This document shows positions 22,259 to 32,203 of a stretch of DNA of 64,000 bases, piece after piece (the first letter of the stretch is position 1; the number at the start of each line of letters is the position of its first letter). Both the position numbers and the translations under genes were made by a program. Source of the stretch: Echria macrotheca. Taxonomy: Eukaryota; Ascomycota; Sordariomycetes; Sordariales; Schizotheciaceae. Location of the stretch: positions 124,001 to 188,000 of the forward strand of contig MU839853.1 of the NCBI GenBank assembly GCA_030411725.1. Direction: 5' to 3'. Below the pieces are notes generated by a model. It was not told the DNA's origin. It searched no databases and saw nothing but the letters and a program-made list of their open reading frames with translations.

Positions 22259-23252
22259 GTCGCGTCGATGTTGTTTTTGGTCAATCGCTTTCCTTCCGAG
22301 TGGAGCCGCTGCCCACGGTGTATCGCGGGGTGGTGTGGTCCGTGCGCTGCATGGACCAAAACCCCATGTTGGTATCCAGGTACCTACCTTGACCCCCACA
22401 CAAAGCAACGACTTGCATTTTGCTTCGTCCATTTCTGCCTGAGTCACTGTCCGGAGCAATTTGAATGCATACCTTCAGATACCGGGGAGCTTTCCAGATG
22501 CCAGGGAGCCACAAACCAGTCGCGAGGGTACGGAATCTAGCCTAACGGTGGCCAATCAGATTCAGATGCCTCCCTGGTCCCACGACTAATCCAATACCTG
22601 CCCAAGCTAAATGGAAAGTTTCCCGTCTCTGTTCTTCTGCTGTGCCTTCTCGGCGCGCGCTCTAGTGATTTGTGCATATCAATCCAGTCCCGAAGGTTGG
22701 TCTGAGGGCCACTTGGGGGCTCGAACAACAATCCCTACCAGGCAGGTGGCATATGACACTGACTCGGCAAAGGCACTTTCCGTCCATCGATCCCCATATG
22801 CACCAAGGGTTTATCGAGCCCGGAACCGTGTTCGCCGTGCCCCAGCCGCGGCTGTGCCGCAGAGAGCACCAGCGCTTAAGCAGGTTCCGTGTAACGTCAA
22901 CACCCTCTACGGACCGCACCGCACGCCTAAATGTGCCGCTGCAAACGTCAAGATTTTGACACAAGTGCACGTTAGGTATCATTAGGTGTGGGGTTTTCGT
23001 ATTACAACCAATCCCCATATCTATCTGCCATGTCGTCAAGGACTGCATCACTTCCAGGTTCTTTACTCAAAAGACAACAAAACAACACTGTTTTCTTTTC
23101 TAGGTAGTGATGGGAGGAGACACCAAAGGCAAAGACTGCCAGCTCGAGGCCAATTTGAGGGAAAGACTGCCGACCAAAAACCAAATCAAGCCAACTGATT
23201 CATCGAGGTAAACACTGCCAATTCGAAACCACGGAAACTAATAACACAACGT
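22259..23252. other. Intergenic
   Basis: About 1 kb upstream of the HNH gene and downstream of the secreted protein at 23253. Open frames on both strands (22611-22985, 22662-23051) mirror each other and lack motifs. Nothing supported. Confidence 0.55.
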
Positions 23253-23849
23253 TCAAGTGCCGCCAGTCGACCCCCCTCCCGGCGCACCGCCGGCGCAGAC
23301 ATACGTGCCGATCCGGGACTTGCCCACAAGTTCGGGCGAATCCCACTGGAAGTAGCTGGAGGTGTAGGGCGCACAGCTCGAGTCCATCTGGCGGAGGGCG
23401 TAGTTGAAGTCGTTGAGGTCGAGGTTGCCGCAAGTGAAGCGCTCGTTGACGCAGTAGTACACCTGCACCCCTCCACTTGTATAAAACGACACAGCGTTTC
23501 TGCCCGCGGATCCGCATATTGCATAGCCCCCGCTGCCGACGCTGGTAAGAAACCCCTTCCAGAGGTTCACAGCCGAATCGGTGTCCCCGCGGTTCAGCGG
23601 CGTGCCCCAGCAGTCGGAGTACTCTCGCTTGGCGAGCTGGCGGCGTGGTTCGCGGATCTTGTCGGCAGCAAAGGACTCGCGGTAGAAGTCGACCCGCGGG
23701 CCCTCCGTCTCCTTCTCCACCAAGACGCCCGTGAGGGCGTCATGCGTGGACACGGTGCCGTTGGTTTCGATGTAGCTGATGTAGAGCTTGCCGTCCTCCA
23801 GGGCGAGAGCCGCGGAGGCTAGGGCAAGTAAGGCAGCAGAGAAGCGCAT
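23253..23849 (-). CDS. Small secreted cysteine-containing protein (198 aa)
   Basis: From the ATG at 23849 a signal peptide (MRFSAALLALASAALA) leads to a ~60-residue pro-like segment ending in a dibasic-type site (QLAKREYSDC), consistent with Kex2 processing. The likely mature domain of ~120 residues has six cysteines and motifs DCWGTPLN, YAICGSAG, VYYCVNERFTCGNL, NYALRQMDSSC and GTYVCAG. Families with a similar 'DCWG...YYC...CGNLD...ALRQMD..C' pattern occur as secreted proteins across Pezizomycotina. The small alpha/beta layout may recall killer-type proteins, but that is weak. The end is a Gly-rich tail. No intron. A TATA-like box stands 76 bp upstream. Confidence 0.8.
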   Translation of the reverse strand: MRFSAALLALASAALALEDGKLYISYIETNGTVSTHDALTGVLVEKETEGPRVDFYRESFAADKIREPRRQLAKREYSDCWGTPLNRGDTDSAVNLWKGFLTSVGSGGYAICGSAGRNAVSFYTSGGVQVYYCVNERFTCGNLDLNDFNYALRQMDSSCAPYTSSYFQWDSPELVGKSRIGTYVCAGGAPGGGSTGGT

Positions 23850-24632
23850 TGTGGAAAAGAATCTGATGACTTGAGTGGATGATTGGAGATGATTCATCTT
23901 GTTTACCACCGTGGGACAGCTACTCTTTATACTTTGCAGTCCTTGAGCACCTTTGAAGTCCGCGAGGCTCGGCCCAGGGACTCAGCAAGCAACATGAACC
24001 TGAATGGGAATCCCGTGCGCGCGTGTCTATACCTACCTATGCGCACCGGTCCTCGCTGAGCCGGATGCTTGCAGCCGTGCGATATTGGTTCCTCCGCGGC
24101 CAAATGCCCAATCGTTTTGGGGCGCGGATGCTTGGCGGCAAACATGGAGTGTAGCACTAGTCACGGGAAGTAGCCACCCAAAGTGGCCGCCCGTCCTTGG
24201 GTTGCACTCGCGGACGTCGGAGAGGTCCCTTTCGGGTACGATAACAAGGTTGTTTGCGGCACGGACAGACGATTCGGCTCTGGTTGATCCGTGACCTCCA
24301 TCGTGAATATCAATAATTGATGTCTACCTGCGGCGTTGCGTTTCCAGGGTCAAGCACGGACCCTGGTGGTGCTGGCCCCGGTGGTGATCGTGATTGCAGT
24401 GGCGAGGAGTAGGACAGGGAGGCGGGAGAATGTTGCCGGCGGGTGGCCGTTATCAGTAACACGAACGACCCAGTGCGGCGGCTTTACGGCGAAATTCCGA
24501 GAAGGGGTAACTAGCTCAAGTCCGTGGTGGTGAATCAAGATATGGTATGCCGAACATGAGGATGGAGCAGAGCGAAGGGTGGATGTTGGGATGGAATCCG
24601 CAAAGTGAGAACGGAATTCCGGCCTGGCCTTG
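23850..24632. other. Intergenic
   Basis: Promoter of the secreted protein to the left, miniature transposable element to the right. No supported gene. Confidence 0.55.
23925..23931 (-). promoter_or_regulatory. TATA-like box
   Basis: TATAAAG on the minus strand, 76 bp upstream of the secreted protein start at 23849. Confidence 0.45.
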
Positions 24633-24644
24633 GTTTAAAGGAAC
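24633..24644. repeat. Target-site duplication, left copy (GTTTAAAGGAAC)
   Basis: A 12-bp direct repeat directly abutting the left end of the miniature element; the same 12 bp abut the right end at 25047-25058. Confidence 0.78.
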
Positions 24645-25046
24645 GGCGTCTGGTAGGGGTGCACCCCCCTTTTGATCCGTACGCATCCCCTTGAAGATAT
24701 ATTTTTCGCGTAAATCCTCAGAAACAAGCGTTTGGGCGTGATAACAATAGCAAAAGAGCCATTAATAAGGGCTTCATGATGTATCAATTACGTTCTTCAA
24801 CCTTTATTTACCCGATATAAGATATATCTAAGGGTATAGCGAATAAACGTAACGACCTCAAATCTTTGCTTTTCTCTACCTTTATATGTTTCAAGACCCT
24901 TATATATATCGTAAATAGGCCTTTGGCAAATATATATACAGCTTTCAGGAAAAAACATCAACAGTAAATTAGAGGGTATATGCGTAAAACGTTATGGCGG
25001 GGGGATGCACCCGTAGCAAAAGGGGGGTGCACCCCTATCAGATGCC
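24645..25046. mobile_element. Miniature inverted-repeat element (402 bp)
   Basis: Terminal inverted repeats of at least 30 bp match at 28 positions; the two mismatches are G/A transitions. They start GGC(G/A)TCTG(G/A)TAGGGG and run into GTGCACCCCCCTTTTG. The first 15 bases at the right end are identical to the ends of the 3.2 kb element at 12531. The interior is AT-rich (TATATAAGG, ATATATCTA) and codes for nothing. Exact 12-bp duplications flank it. It looks like a non-autonomous derivative that could be mobilised by the transposase of the larger family. Confidence 0.85.
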
Positions 25047-25058
25047 GTTTAAAGGAAC
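25047..25058. repeat. Target-site duplication, right copy (GTTTAAAGGAAC)
   Basis: Exact copy of 24633-24644 at the right border of the miniature element. Confidence 0.78.
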
Positions 25059-26129
25059 AGAGAGTACCGGTTCTCCTTGGCACCGGTCTGGACGTTTTGG
25101 TTCAAGAGGAAGCTGCTTTGTGACATTCGAGCAGGTATTGGTGGTTTACCATAGGTGTTGGCCAAGATACCGTTAGTTGGAGCCTTACCTAGGTATCCAG
25201 ATGTTCAGTGGTTTATAGGAAGATCTTAATACTCTTTACCTTTCATCCAAAAGAAACTGTTTTCTGACGCCAAATCTGCATCGGATAGGACGATCGTGCA
25301 GATATGTCAAGATACATTTTCTGCTTCATAAGATCGGGGACCCTGGAAGGGCTTGAACACACTCACGAGGACTATAAATGACCCCAGGTGACCGAGGAGA
25401 CGGGCCGTCTATGGCCAATCTAGGTACCTAGTTTTCGTACAACATATTTAACCAGCAAACCCTGACCGGAGTTAAACGGGAAAGAAACAATCGGAGTCCG
25501 CGGGAATGACACCTGATAACATATCGGCGTTTTCACGGCTGGGCTTGGTCGTCCAACAGACAAAACATAATATTCTTAATTAAATATTATATAACTAATC
25601 AGACACGCTGAAGTTGAACAGCATAACCAGCTCGAAGACGATACATCGAGATCGTGAGGTTTGGATGGCTGTGAGCCGGGGGTGGTACAGTTACTACAGT
25701 AAAGCTTTTGATAAAGAGAACGCTACTGTTAAAAGCAGGGCCCGTATTTTACAGGCAAACAGTTGGAGTCAGTATTCAATTTTATTACAAATAAGAGGTA
25801 CTGAAGTAACTGTGAGAAGGATTTGCCCCTCAGCTCCTAAGGCTAACTAGTAGTCTTGGCAGTACCCCCATATATAGGTAGGTATATTTCCGTTTTGGTC
25901 CTGATAGCCTTTTCCTTTACAGGATATTATAACCATGTGGACTTATAGACCTGTTGTCACCACATCTGATATATATTGGCATTTGATTCGACGCACTGCT
26001 TTGGTAGATCGATCAAAGTCCACCCAGTCTACCTGTACATAAAAAGTACCTCGCATGTCGTGCTGTGGACCCGTCCTCCCTTAGCTCGGTGCAAGTATCC
26101 CGCCCAGAACCCCTCTCCAAAGCCCCTAA
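25059..26129. other. Intergenic
   Basis: AT-leaning ~1.07 kb with an exact TACCTAGGTA palindrome at 25186-25195 and related TAGGTA motifs near 25420 and 25875. A short open frame at 25614-25850 starts without ATG and has no recognisable motif. Confidence 0.5.
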
Positions 26130-26468
26130 TTACAAATCGTAGTTGCAAGACCAGTTGTAGACACCATTCTTGCAGCTTCCATAGCATTGGTTAAGCGAGT
26201 ACTGGGAAACGCAAGCTTCGTGCATGTTGACACCTTTCTGTTCTCCACGGCCGTTCTGGCAACGCCAGTCGTAGCAACCACTGCCGACCGTCTTGGCATG
26301 CCAGTCTTCGCCCAGCTGTACCTGGCAGGCTTTTTCCACGTCGACAGGGCCAACCCAGGCGCGAGTCTGCAGCGTCGAACGACGCTCCTCGGGCACGGCG
26401 GAAGCAGAGGCACCAAGGGTGAGGCAGGCGACAATGGCGCCAAGGACGACTGATCCGCTAACGAACAT
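26130..26468 (-). CDS. Small secreted cysteine-rich protein, copy A of a divergent paralogous pair
   Basis: 112 residues from the ATG at 26468. Signal peptide MFVSGSVVLGAIVACLTLGA...SA, a short basic propeptide (VPEERRS), then a ~75-residue mature domain with seven cysteines. The order AC-x4-LGEDW...GCYDWRC...EAC...SC...WSCN matches copy B at 27622 nearly cysteine for cysteine. The 5' UTR appears to hold an intron (26541 to 26491: GTAAGT donor, CACTAATAC branch, ATACAG acceptor). A TATATAAAG box lies ~240 bp upstream of the ATG. Family unknown to me; secreted effector-like by size, disulfides and Kex2-like site. Confidence 0.82.
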   Translation of the reverse strand: MFVSGSVVLGAIVACLTLGASASAVPEERRSTLQTRAWVGPVDVEKACQVQLGEDWHAKTVGSGCYDWRCQNGRGEQKGVNMHEACVSQYSLNQCYGSCKNGVYNWSCNYDL

Positions 26469-26707
26469 TTTGGATAGCTGCTTTGGTTCTGTATGTATTA
26501 GTGCTTGAGCTGGCGGACACTCAAAACCGAGGAACTTACTGCTTGGGGAGTAGATTATCACCGTTGAGATGCTGGAAATGGGAGGTTTTGCTGAGGACGG
26601 AATGTCGTACTTGTTGATGAGTAGGAGTAAATATCGTAGGGAACAGGAGAGCAGGCTGCTTGTTGAGATGAGGATCAAAACCTGTCCCTGAGAGATGGCT
26701 GTTCGCT

Positions 26708-26716
26708 CTTTATATA
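26708..26716 (-). promoter_or_regulatory. TATA box of copy A
   Basis: TATATAAAG on the minus strand upstream of the inferred 5' UTR intron of the gene at 26130-26468. Confidence 0.5.
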
Positions 26717-26860
26717 CACGGATCCCGGCTGCCGGGACTTTTTCGAGGGCTAAGGACACACGGGTTTTGCCTTGGCGGCATTAACTCTGAAGGAACCCGG
26801 GATGAAATTTCCTGGACGATAGTGGGAAGGCGGTGTCTTACCGTCTTTTCCGCGAAGGTT

Positions 26861-27245
26861 CCGTGTGAGATAGTGATCCAGCACACATATGTCACAGTCG
26901 TATATTGGGCTTAGGGGAAGAGCTATGTCACTTCGAGGCATATCTGACCTTGCGGCCGCCGTTTAGGCGACGACGGTGAGACAGAAGCCTACAAGTCCCT
27001 ACACGAAAGCTTCCATGTGACGCGGTGATCCAACACGTTTGGATTATGATCCATCAGGATTGCATGTTAGCCTCAGGGGGTACAGCTATGAAGGTGCGAG
27101 GCATACTTGACCTTGTAGTGGCACTTTTAGGCAACGAAGGTGAGGTATAACCCAATAGGCCCTTAGATTAATGTTTCCATATGAGGTCGTGATCCAACAG
27201 GCATGTATCATGATCCATCAGGATCATGTTAGCCTCGGGGGCGCA
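26861..27245. repeat. Imperfect tandem repeats of ~150-165 bp in the shared promoter
   Basis: Three copies can be aligned by the block TTCC(A/G)T(G/A)TGA..(G)GTGATCCA, seen at ~26860, 27011 and 27175 (GTGATCCA at 26873, 27025 and 27189). Each is followed by a TAGCCTC(A/G)GGGG or GGCTTAGGGG block and, in the first two, by GAGGCATA-CTGACCTTG and a TTTAGGCRACGA block. The third copy is truncated. They lie between the two divergent cysteine-rich genes. Confidence 0.7.
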
Positions 27246-27621
27246 GCCCTCTCTGGACGGGAAGGTTGCTTTTGACTTCGTATTGGCTTATTGCGAGGCA
27301 TTCTAATTTCAATTCTGTCATGGATACTATCTGGTAACACCGGAAAAGCCGGTCTTGAATGTTTGGCAAACCTAGCAGATCCCGTTCTCCTGTCGTCTCC
27401 GTCCTCCTCGGCCATCAAGGACTTAGAGTTTCCTATAATAAGGACTAAGACTACCCGCAAGAAAATGTTTGTCGAGACCTCAAACACCACAACTCTTCGA
27501 CTTATCAAGCCTCTACCAACCCTCGCCAGCCTTAATCCAGTACGAACCCCTTTCTGTGATTATCTATACGTACCTTACTTACCGTGTTAGTATACCTACT
27601 CATCTCAACATCATCGTCAAA

Positions 27622-27966
27622 ATGCTCGTTTCGTCGACCATCACCGGTGCTATTGCCGGACTTGCCCTCCTCGCTGGCCATGTTGCTGCCTTGCCTGCGA
27701 CCGATGGGTCGGCCCAGGCAATTCCTGAGAAGCGCAGCCGGAGCTGGGAGATCGACATGCAGGATGTCTGCCACACCGAGCTCGGAGATGAATGGACTGC
27801 CCTCAAAAAGGGTGACCACTGCGACCAGTGGGCATGCCTAAACCAGGGCACCCGCGCAGAGCTTGGTATGGATATCGCGCTTTATTGCGCCGAAAAGTAC
27901 GGGCGCGACGCTTGGTCCAGCTGCGCCAACAACAACGCCTGGAAGTGGAGATGCAATGCCCCCTAA
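27622..27966 (+). CDS. Small secreted cysteine-rich protein, copy B of a divergent paralogous pair
   Basis: 114 residues from the ATG at 27622 (CAAAATGC). Signal peptide MLVSSTITGAIAGLALLAGH with cleavage near VAA, a short propeptide with a dibasic site (IPEKRSR), then a mature domain with six cysteines: VCHTELGDEW, HCDQWAC, YCAEKY, SSCANN, WRCN. The spacing parallels copy A at 26130-26468, where a seventh cysteine is added. Both share LG(D/E)(E/D)W, a C-x2-W-x-C pair, an SC and a final W-x-CN. Sequence identity is low outside these positions, so the duplication is old or fast-evolving. Not recognised as a named effector family. Confidence 0.82.
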   Translation: MLVSSTITGAIAGLALLAGHVAALPATDGSAQAIPEKRSRSWEIDMQDVCHTELGDEWTALKKGDHCDQWACLNQGTRAELGMDIALYCAEKYGRDAWSSCANNNAWKWRCNAP

Positions 27967-30015
27967 GGGATGTGGTGCTTAAATACGCGGCTTTTTTTAT
28001 TGGCTTGGGGGATGTGTTGGGCTCAGTCGTTACCGTGGAATCAGAAAAGAACGGGGGAAACGTGCGAATAGTTTGGTCCTTAGTTAGCTAGATGCCTCGC
28101 TACCTACGTAGTTAAGTCGCCCGGTTATTGTTCCCCCCAACGTGGCTTTGAGCTCTGCAGATACCTCCTATACTCGTCAATAAATGATTGCTCCGCCTTC
28201 TCCACTTACCTACTTGTGTCATCCGAAAATCCCGGCTTTCTCGGGGCTTTCAAGCCCAAACATCCCGGACCGAGCCGCTTTGACATGGGTTATCAATGCG
28301 GGCAGGAAGACCTGCCTCCATCCCTTGGTCTGATGGGTGCCACCCAGGCAACACGGCGTAGTCCCGAGTGTATGCGGTAATCCAGAGCTGGTTTGCTGTC
28401 GTGTTTGGTGCAAAGAAGCTTTAAGAGGGTATGCAAAGGAGTGGCACAGTGACGCAGGGTCGAGGCAAAGACGCAAGGTTTTTTTGCAAAGTGGCACGGT
28501 GGGCAGATGCCGGGCTGGGCGAGACGGTTTCCGATGCGGCATTGCGCCGCACATGGGATGCAACCATTAATCAGCCGCAATCCTGAGATTTTAAAAGATG
28601 ACGGTCCACCTTTTCGGACGATATGCGGTGGGGTAGAGTCCTGCTGTAGTTGTTTACGTTTGTGCGTCGCCGTCGTTGTTCTGCCTTGAATTTCCGCCGG
28701 CTAAACTCAAATCAGGTGGTTGATACACACAACTGCCTAGGTAGGGGAGGCATACTGTAGCCATCACATGCCTTGAGGTGGCGAGGTGGTACTGTAGGGC
28801 CGCGAAGGAGTTGCATTTTCATGCTCATGTCAGCTGGCCATGACAAAAAGAATCTGATGGGAGGAGTATGTTGGAAGATTCGATATTAGCAAGGCATATT
28901 TTACCAATGTCGACCTGACGGTCTCGTGAACCGACTCGATGCGAGAATCGTGCAGTGTTCCATCCGAAGGAGGCAAGTTGTAAGCAAGGGAAGCTTTCCA
29001 GGGGCAAAGACATGGGCCTGTTCCAAAGTCTCCTAGACGAGCCGACCACGTTGTACTTTTGACTGGTTGACACTTGACAGGCAGATTGCCGGCGCCAAAG
29101 CTATGGGTCTGCTCCAGATTATAGTGCGGCGTAGCAGTTGTGTCAGCGACGCGAGAAGCGGGTAATACATCTGTTGGTTGTTTGGTGTTCGGCTTCCTCA
29201 TCCAACTACCTACCGGAATTCCGTACACTTCATGTAATTGTTGTTGCCTAATGACTGACGGAGACCGCCCCACAACCAATAGGCATTCGAAGCTGGCCGG
29301 GATTAATGCATCGCCGCTCGTGCCACTCAGGTAATTACAAGTGCAATCCTACGTCCTGGAGGATCGGCGCGTAGTCTGAGATCCTACGCCCTAGAGGATT
29401 CTCGTACACATTGTCTAAGTGTACCTAGGTATTGTCTTCTACACCCAGCCCGAGTGTCCTGTATGGTCAGTTCCCTCGCGGCCCTGGGGGCTGTGGCGAG
29501 CTATGTAGGGCGCTAGAAACAATTGAGCTTGCAGCTTAATTGATTTGTATCCTGTTATAGGTCATGGGCTTGGGGGTTGCTATGGCTGCATCGGGCCCGT
29601 GACAAGCTCCAGGATCGTCTACATCTTCGGCAAAACAACATCCTGCAATCCTGAGAATGGGCAAAACAACCGACGAAGGAATCTAGTATACCTAGCAATA
29701 CCGAATCCCGCCGAAATCGACCCGAAAAAGCCCGGTCCGTAAACCCCTTGCTTCACTGCCACCAGGTAAGGCAGACGGCGGCGGGTTGGCTGTTGACGGT
29801 TGCGCCGGTATGCCAGCGAGAGATTGTTGCAAGACCACCGGCGGGCGGTGGGAAGGAACCGCTGGCTGTCTACCTAGACGATTGGAAGATATATAAGATA
29901 GCCGGGGAGCCCTTTCGAATCCACGGTCAATCACCACAGTCACACCCATCCAGTCTCTCGTCCACTTCAAACACAATTTCTCCTTGCATCCCCAAACCAC
30001 CACTCAAAAGTCACC
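27967..30015. other. Intergenic
   Basis: About 2 kb with no gene I can support. It contains an exact TACCTAGGTA palindrome at 29422-29431 and a repeated CCTACGYCCTRGAGGAT phrase (29349 and 29381). The right end is the promoter of the secreted protein at 30016. Confidence 0.5.
29890..29897 (+). promoter_or_regulatory. TATA box
   Basis: TATATAAG about 119-126 bp upstream of the start codon at 30016. Confidence 0.5.
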
Positions 30016-30558
30016 ATGTACGGCAACTTCCTCGTCGCTACCTTTGCGTTGCTCCTCGCGGGCTCGGCACAGGCAGACGTGATTCGAGTCAATGATCTCG
30101 TCGTTGTCGATGGCCTGTCCCTCAAGGTTGACCCGGCCGGCGGCTTCAACGACACGACTCGCCATCTGGCATGGCAGATCAGCTACATCGGCACACTGAG
30201 CCCTTCCAAGGTTGAAGAGGTGTACCAGGGAGCAATCCAGGGTGCACTTCGCCCTCGCGACGCCTTGCAGATCCAGGCTGGTGCCGATTGTGTAAGCGAC
30301 GAGATTGATGGCAGGCTGCGTATGCTCCGGCTAACCAACAAATAGTTGAAATGCATGGTCAACGAAATCGATATATTCTGGTTCACAACCCTGCGAAAAT
30401 CTCGAACTGAGGCATACAACGACTGTGCGGCTCAATGCACGACCCTATCGCTGAATTCCATTCGGAATAATTTGAAGGCTTATTGGACCATTGCGGGCAT
30501 TGGAGCCTATGCTGTCGGAAACCATCTTTATGACGAGTTTATGGCAACCCCCTGGTAG
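30016..30558 (+). CDS. Small secreted protein (162 aa, two exons)
   Basis: Exons 30016-30291 and 30346-30558 are joined at phase 0 by a 54-nt intron (GTAAGC donor, GGCTAACC branch, AAATAG acceptor). Without the splice the frame stops after 109 residues. The signal peptide is MYGNFLVATFALLLAGSAQA. The mature protein has four cysteines in two close pairs, ADCLKC at the splice junction and NDCAAQC, which fits two disulfides linking helices. The C-terminus ends in a mildly hydrophobic, Gly-rich stretch (YWTIAGIGAYAVGNHLYDEF). Unknown family, effector-like by size and secretion. Confidence 0.78.
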
Positions 30559-30817
30559 AGAGACAGATGCATGGATTTGGTCTTGAAGTTGGATTTCTTG
30601 GGGAGGATGCTTGATTCCTAGCAGAAGATTATGCTTCATCGAACCACCTGCGCAGGGTTTTGTTTTGATTCTTATTTGTTTCCCAATCGACTTAACCTGG
30701 AACGCTTATTAAGCAACTGATTTGTATTGTCTGGTGACCTATCTTCCTACGTAAGCGGCTGTGCGTCAACGATACACGGCTTACTAAAACCCACAACTGG
30801 GGAGACTTTGCCTCCCG

Positions 30818-31883
30818 TCAATCACCGCCTTGAATGAACCTCTCGATGGTCTCATCTAAGAGTTGACGTATTTCCACATCATGGGATACGTCCGGAGAGA
30901 GCTGGGGCTGTCTGTCGTCCAGATCCGTAGTCTCCAACCATGGTTGGTTCAGGTTCTTGACGTAGAATACCTCCGAGCGGTTCACGGAATCTGGATCAGG
31001 GTGCGACCAGCCGATGACTCTTTGTTGCCCTTGTAAGAAGCTACTACTCTCAAAACGGAGATCTGATCACTCACCTGATTGCTGAATCAGGGCCGGCAAG
31101 AGCAGCATCATCGGTGCGAGATAAGCCGGCGAGCCAGGCGCCGTCCCGACTGGTAAGCGACAGAGAAAAGGACCAGTGCGGCCGGCCGGTCTCTTCGGAT
31201 AGCAGGCGGAGTCCGATAGTACGCTCAGTGGTCCACCCACCAACCGACGTACTGCAAGAAGGTGTATAATTGTACGTCTTGATCTTCCCCGAGGACCCAT
31301 CCAGGAAGAATGGGGCAGGGTACGGACGATTCACAACATCAACCGCATCCCTATAACAGCAGTCGTCAAGATTTGCTCGCCATGGAATGGATCCCCGGAG
31401 CTTCGAGAACTCGTCAGAACTGAAACATATCCGGGCCCCCTGCCAGCGGGCACCCTCGGGTGCGAACGGCTGTGGTGGGGGGCAAAAGAGAACGTCGAAT
31501 GAATAGCGATGAAAACAAATAAAAGGCGCATGGGGTGGTGGCTGCCGAGTTGATCTGGCCCCGTGGCCACAGGTCATGCCGTAATGTCCGTACCATCTCG
31601 GAAGTTGAAGGGTTCCGAGGAGGATGAGTGTCTCTAGAGCTGTTGCTACAGTAGCAGCTGTTGGTACAGTAGCAGCTGTTGCTACACGAGCAGCTGTTGC
31701 TACAGGAGGTGCAGGCTTGGGATGTCGTGAGCCCCCTGGGGCGATTCGGCGCAGCGCCCGTCCGCAGATGCTGGTTCTGCACTTGCTAGTCTTTCCTTGT
31801 TGTTGAAGTTCTTTGTCGCTACGCTGGACCGAGTCGTCGCCCGACCCTGCATGGAGCGTGTAAGGAGGAGGGGGGTCCAGCAT
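30818..31883 (-). CDS. Hypothetical protein with minisatellite-coded Ala/Thr/Val repeat
   Basis: The ATG at 31883 starts MLDPPPPYTLHAG. The frame stays open for 269 codons to a GTGAGT donor at 31074 and, after an intron, continues in frame for ~70 codons to the stop at 30818 (about 336-343 residues). Two acceptors keep the frame: TAG at 31041 (intron only 34 nt) or AAG about 20 nt further on (intron ~54 nt, CTTAC branch); the second is more natural in length. An 18-bp repeat encodes VATAA(T/R)-type units at ~62-83. The later part (ICFSSDEF, DDCCYRD, YNYTPSC, GWTTERTIGLRLL, WSFSLSLTSRDGAW) looks globular. No signal peptide and no domain that I recognise. Confidence 0.55.
31636..31706. repeat. 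18-bp minisatellite, four copies
   Basis: Four near-identical units of AGCAGCTGTTGCTACAGT (first truncated by one base) lie in tandem inside the hypothetical gene on the minus strand; copies differ at one to two bases. Confidence 0.8.
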
Positions 31884-32203
31884 GTTGGGTCAAGGGGGTT
31901 AAGTGTGCGAGAATACAATGAAGACCATGATGAGAGGAGGGCGGGAATATTATACCTCGATCCAGGGTGGAGACTGCTGCAGGTATTGTCAACGAGCTTT
32001 GGTTGCAGCCCGGAGTTAACCTTTAGGAACACTAGGGTACGGCCGCTAGGTACACGGGTAAGTCCTGCACGCGGCACCACCCACACCCATTTGAAGAAAC
32101 GGGTGTTTCTCTTTTCGTTAGTGTGTTGTCACTGTGGCTGCGGGACGTGGACGTGCCTGCCGTAAACAGCGAGTTACAGCGTTTCAACCCCACCACTGCA
32201 ACA
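31884..32203. other. Short divergent promoter region
   Basis: 320 bp between the hypothetical protein gene (minus) and the protease gene (plus). No further feature. Confidence 0.6.

Larger units (their letters stand above)
26469..27621. promoter_or_regulatory. Shared divergent promoter of the paralogous secreted-protein pair
   Basis: 1.15 kb between two genes transcribed away from each other. It holds the tandem repeats, the TATA box of copy A and probable 5' UTR introns on both sides (for copy B about 27540-27589, GTACGA to GTTAG). Coregulation of the two genes is a reasonable inference. Confidence 0.5.

Noticed and set aside
25614..25850. 78-residue frame between the miniature element and the cysteine-rich pair
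   Set aside because: Starts at TTG, has no leader or motif; possibly a relic but unsupported.
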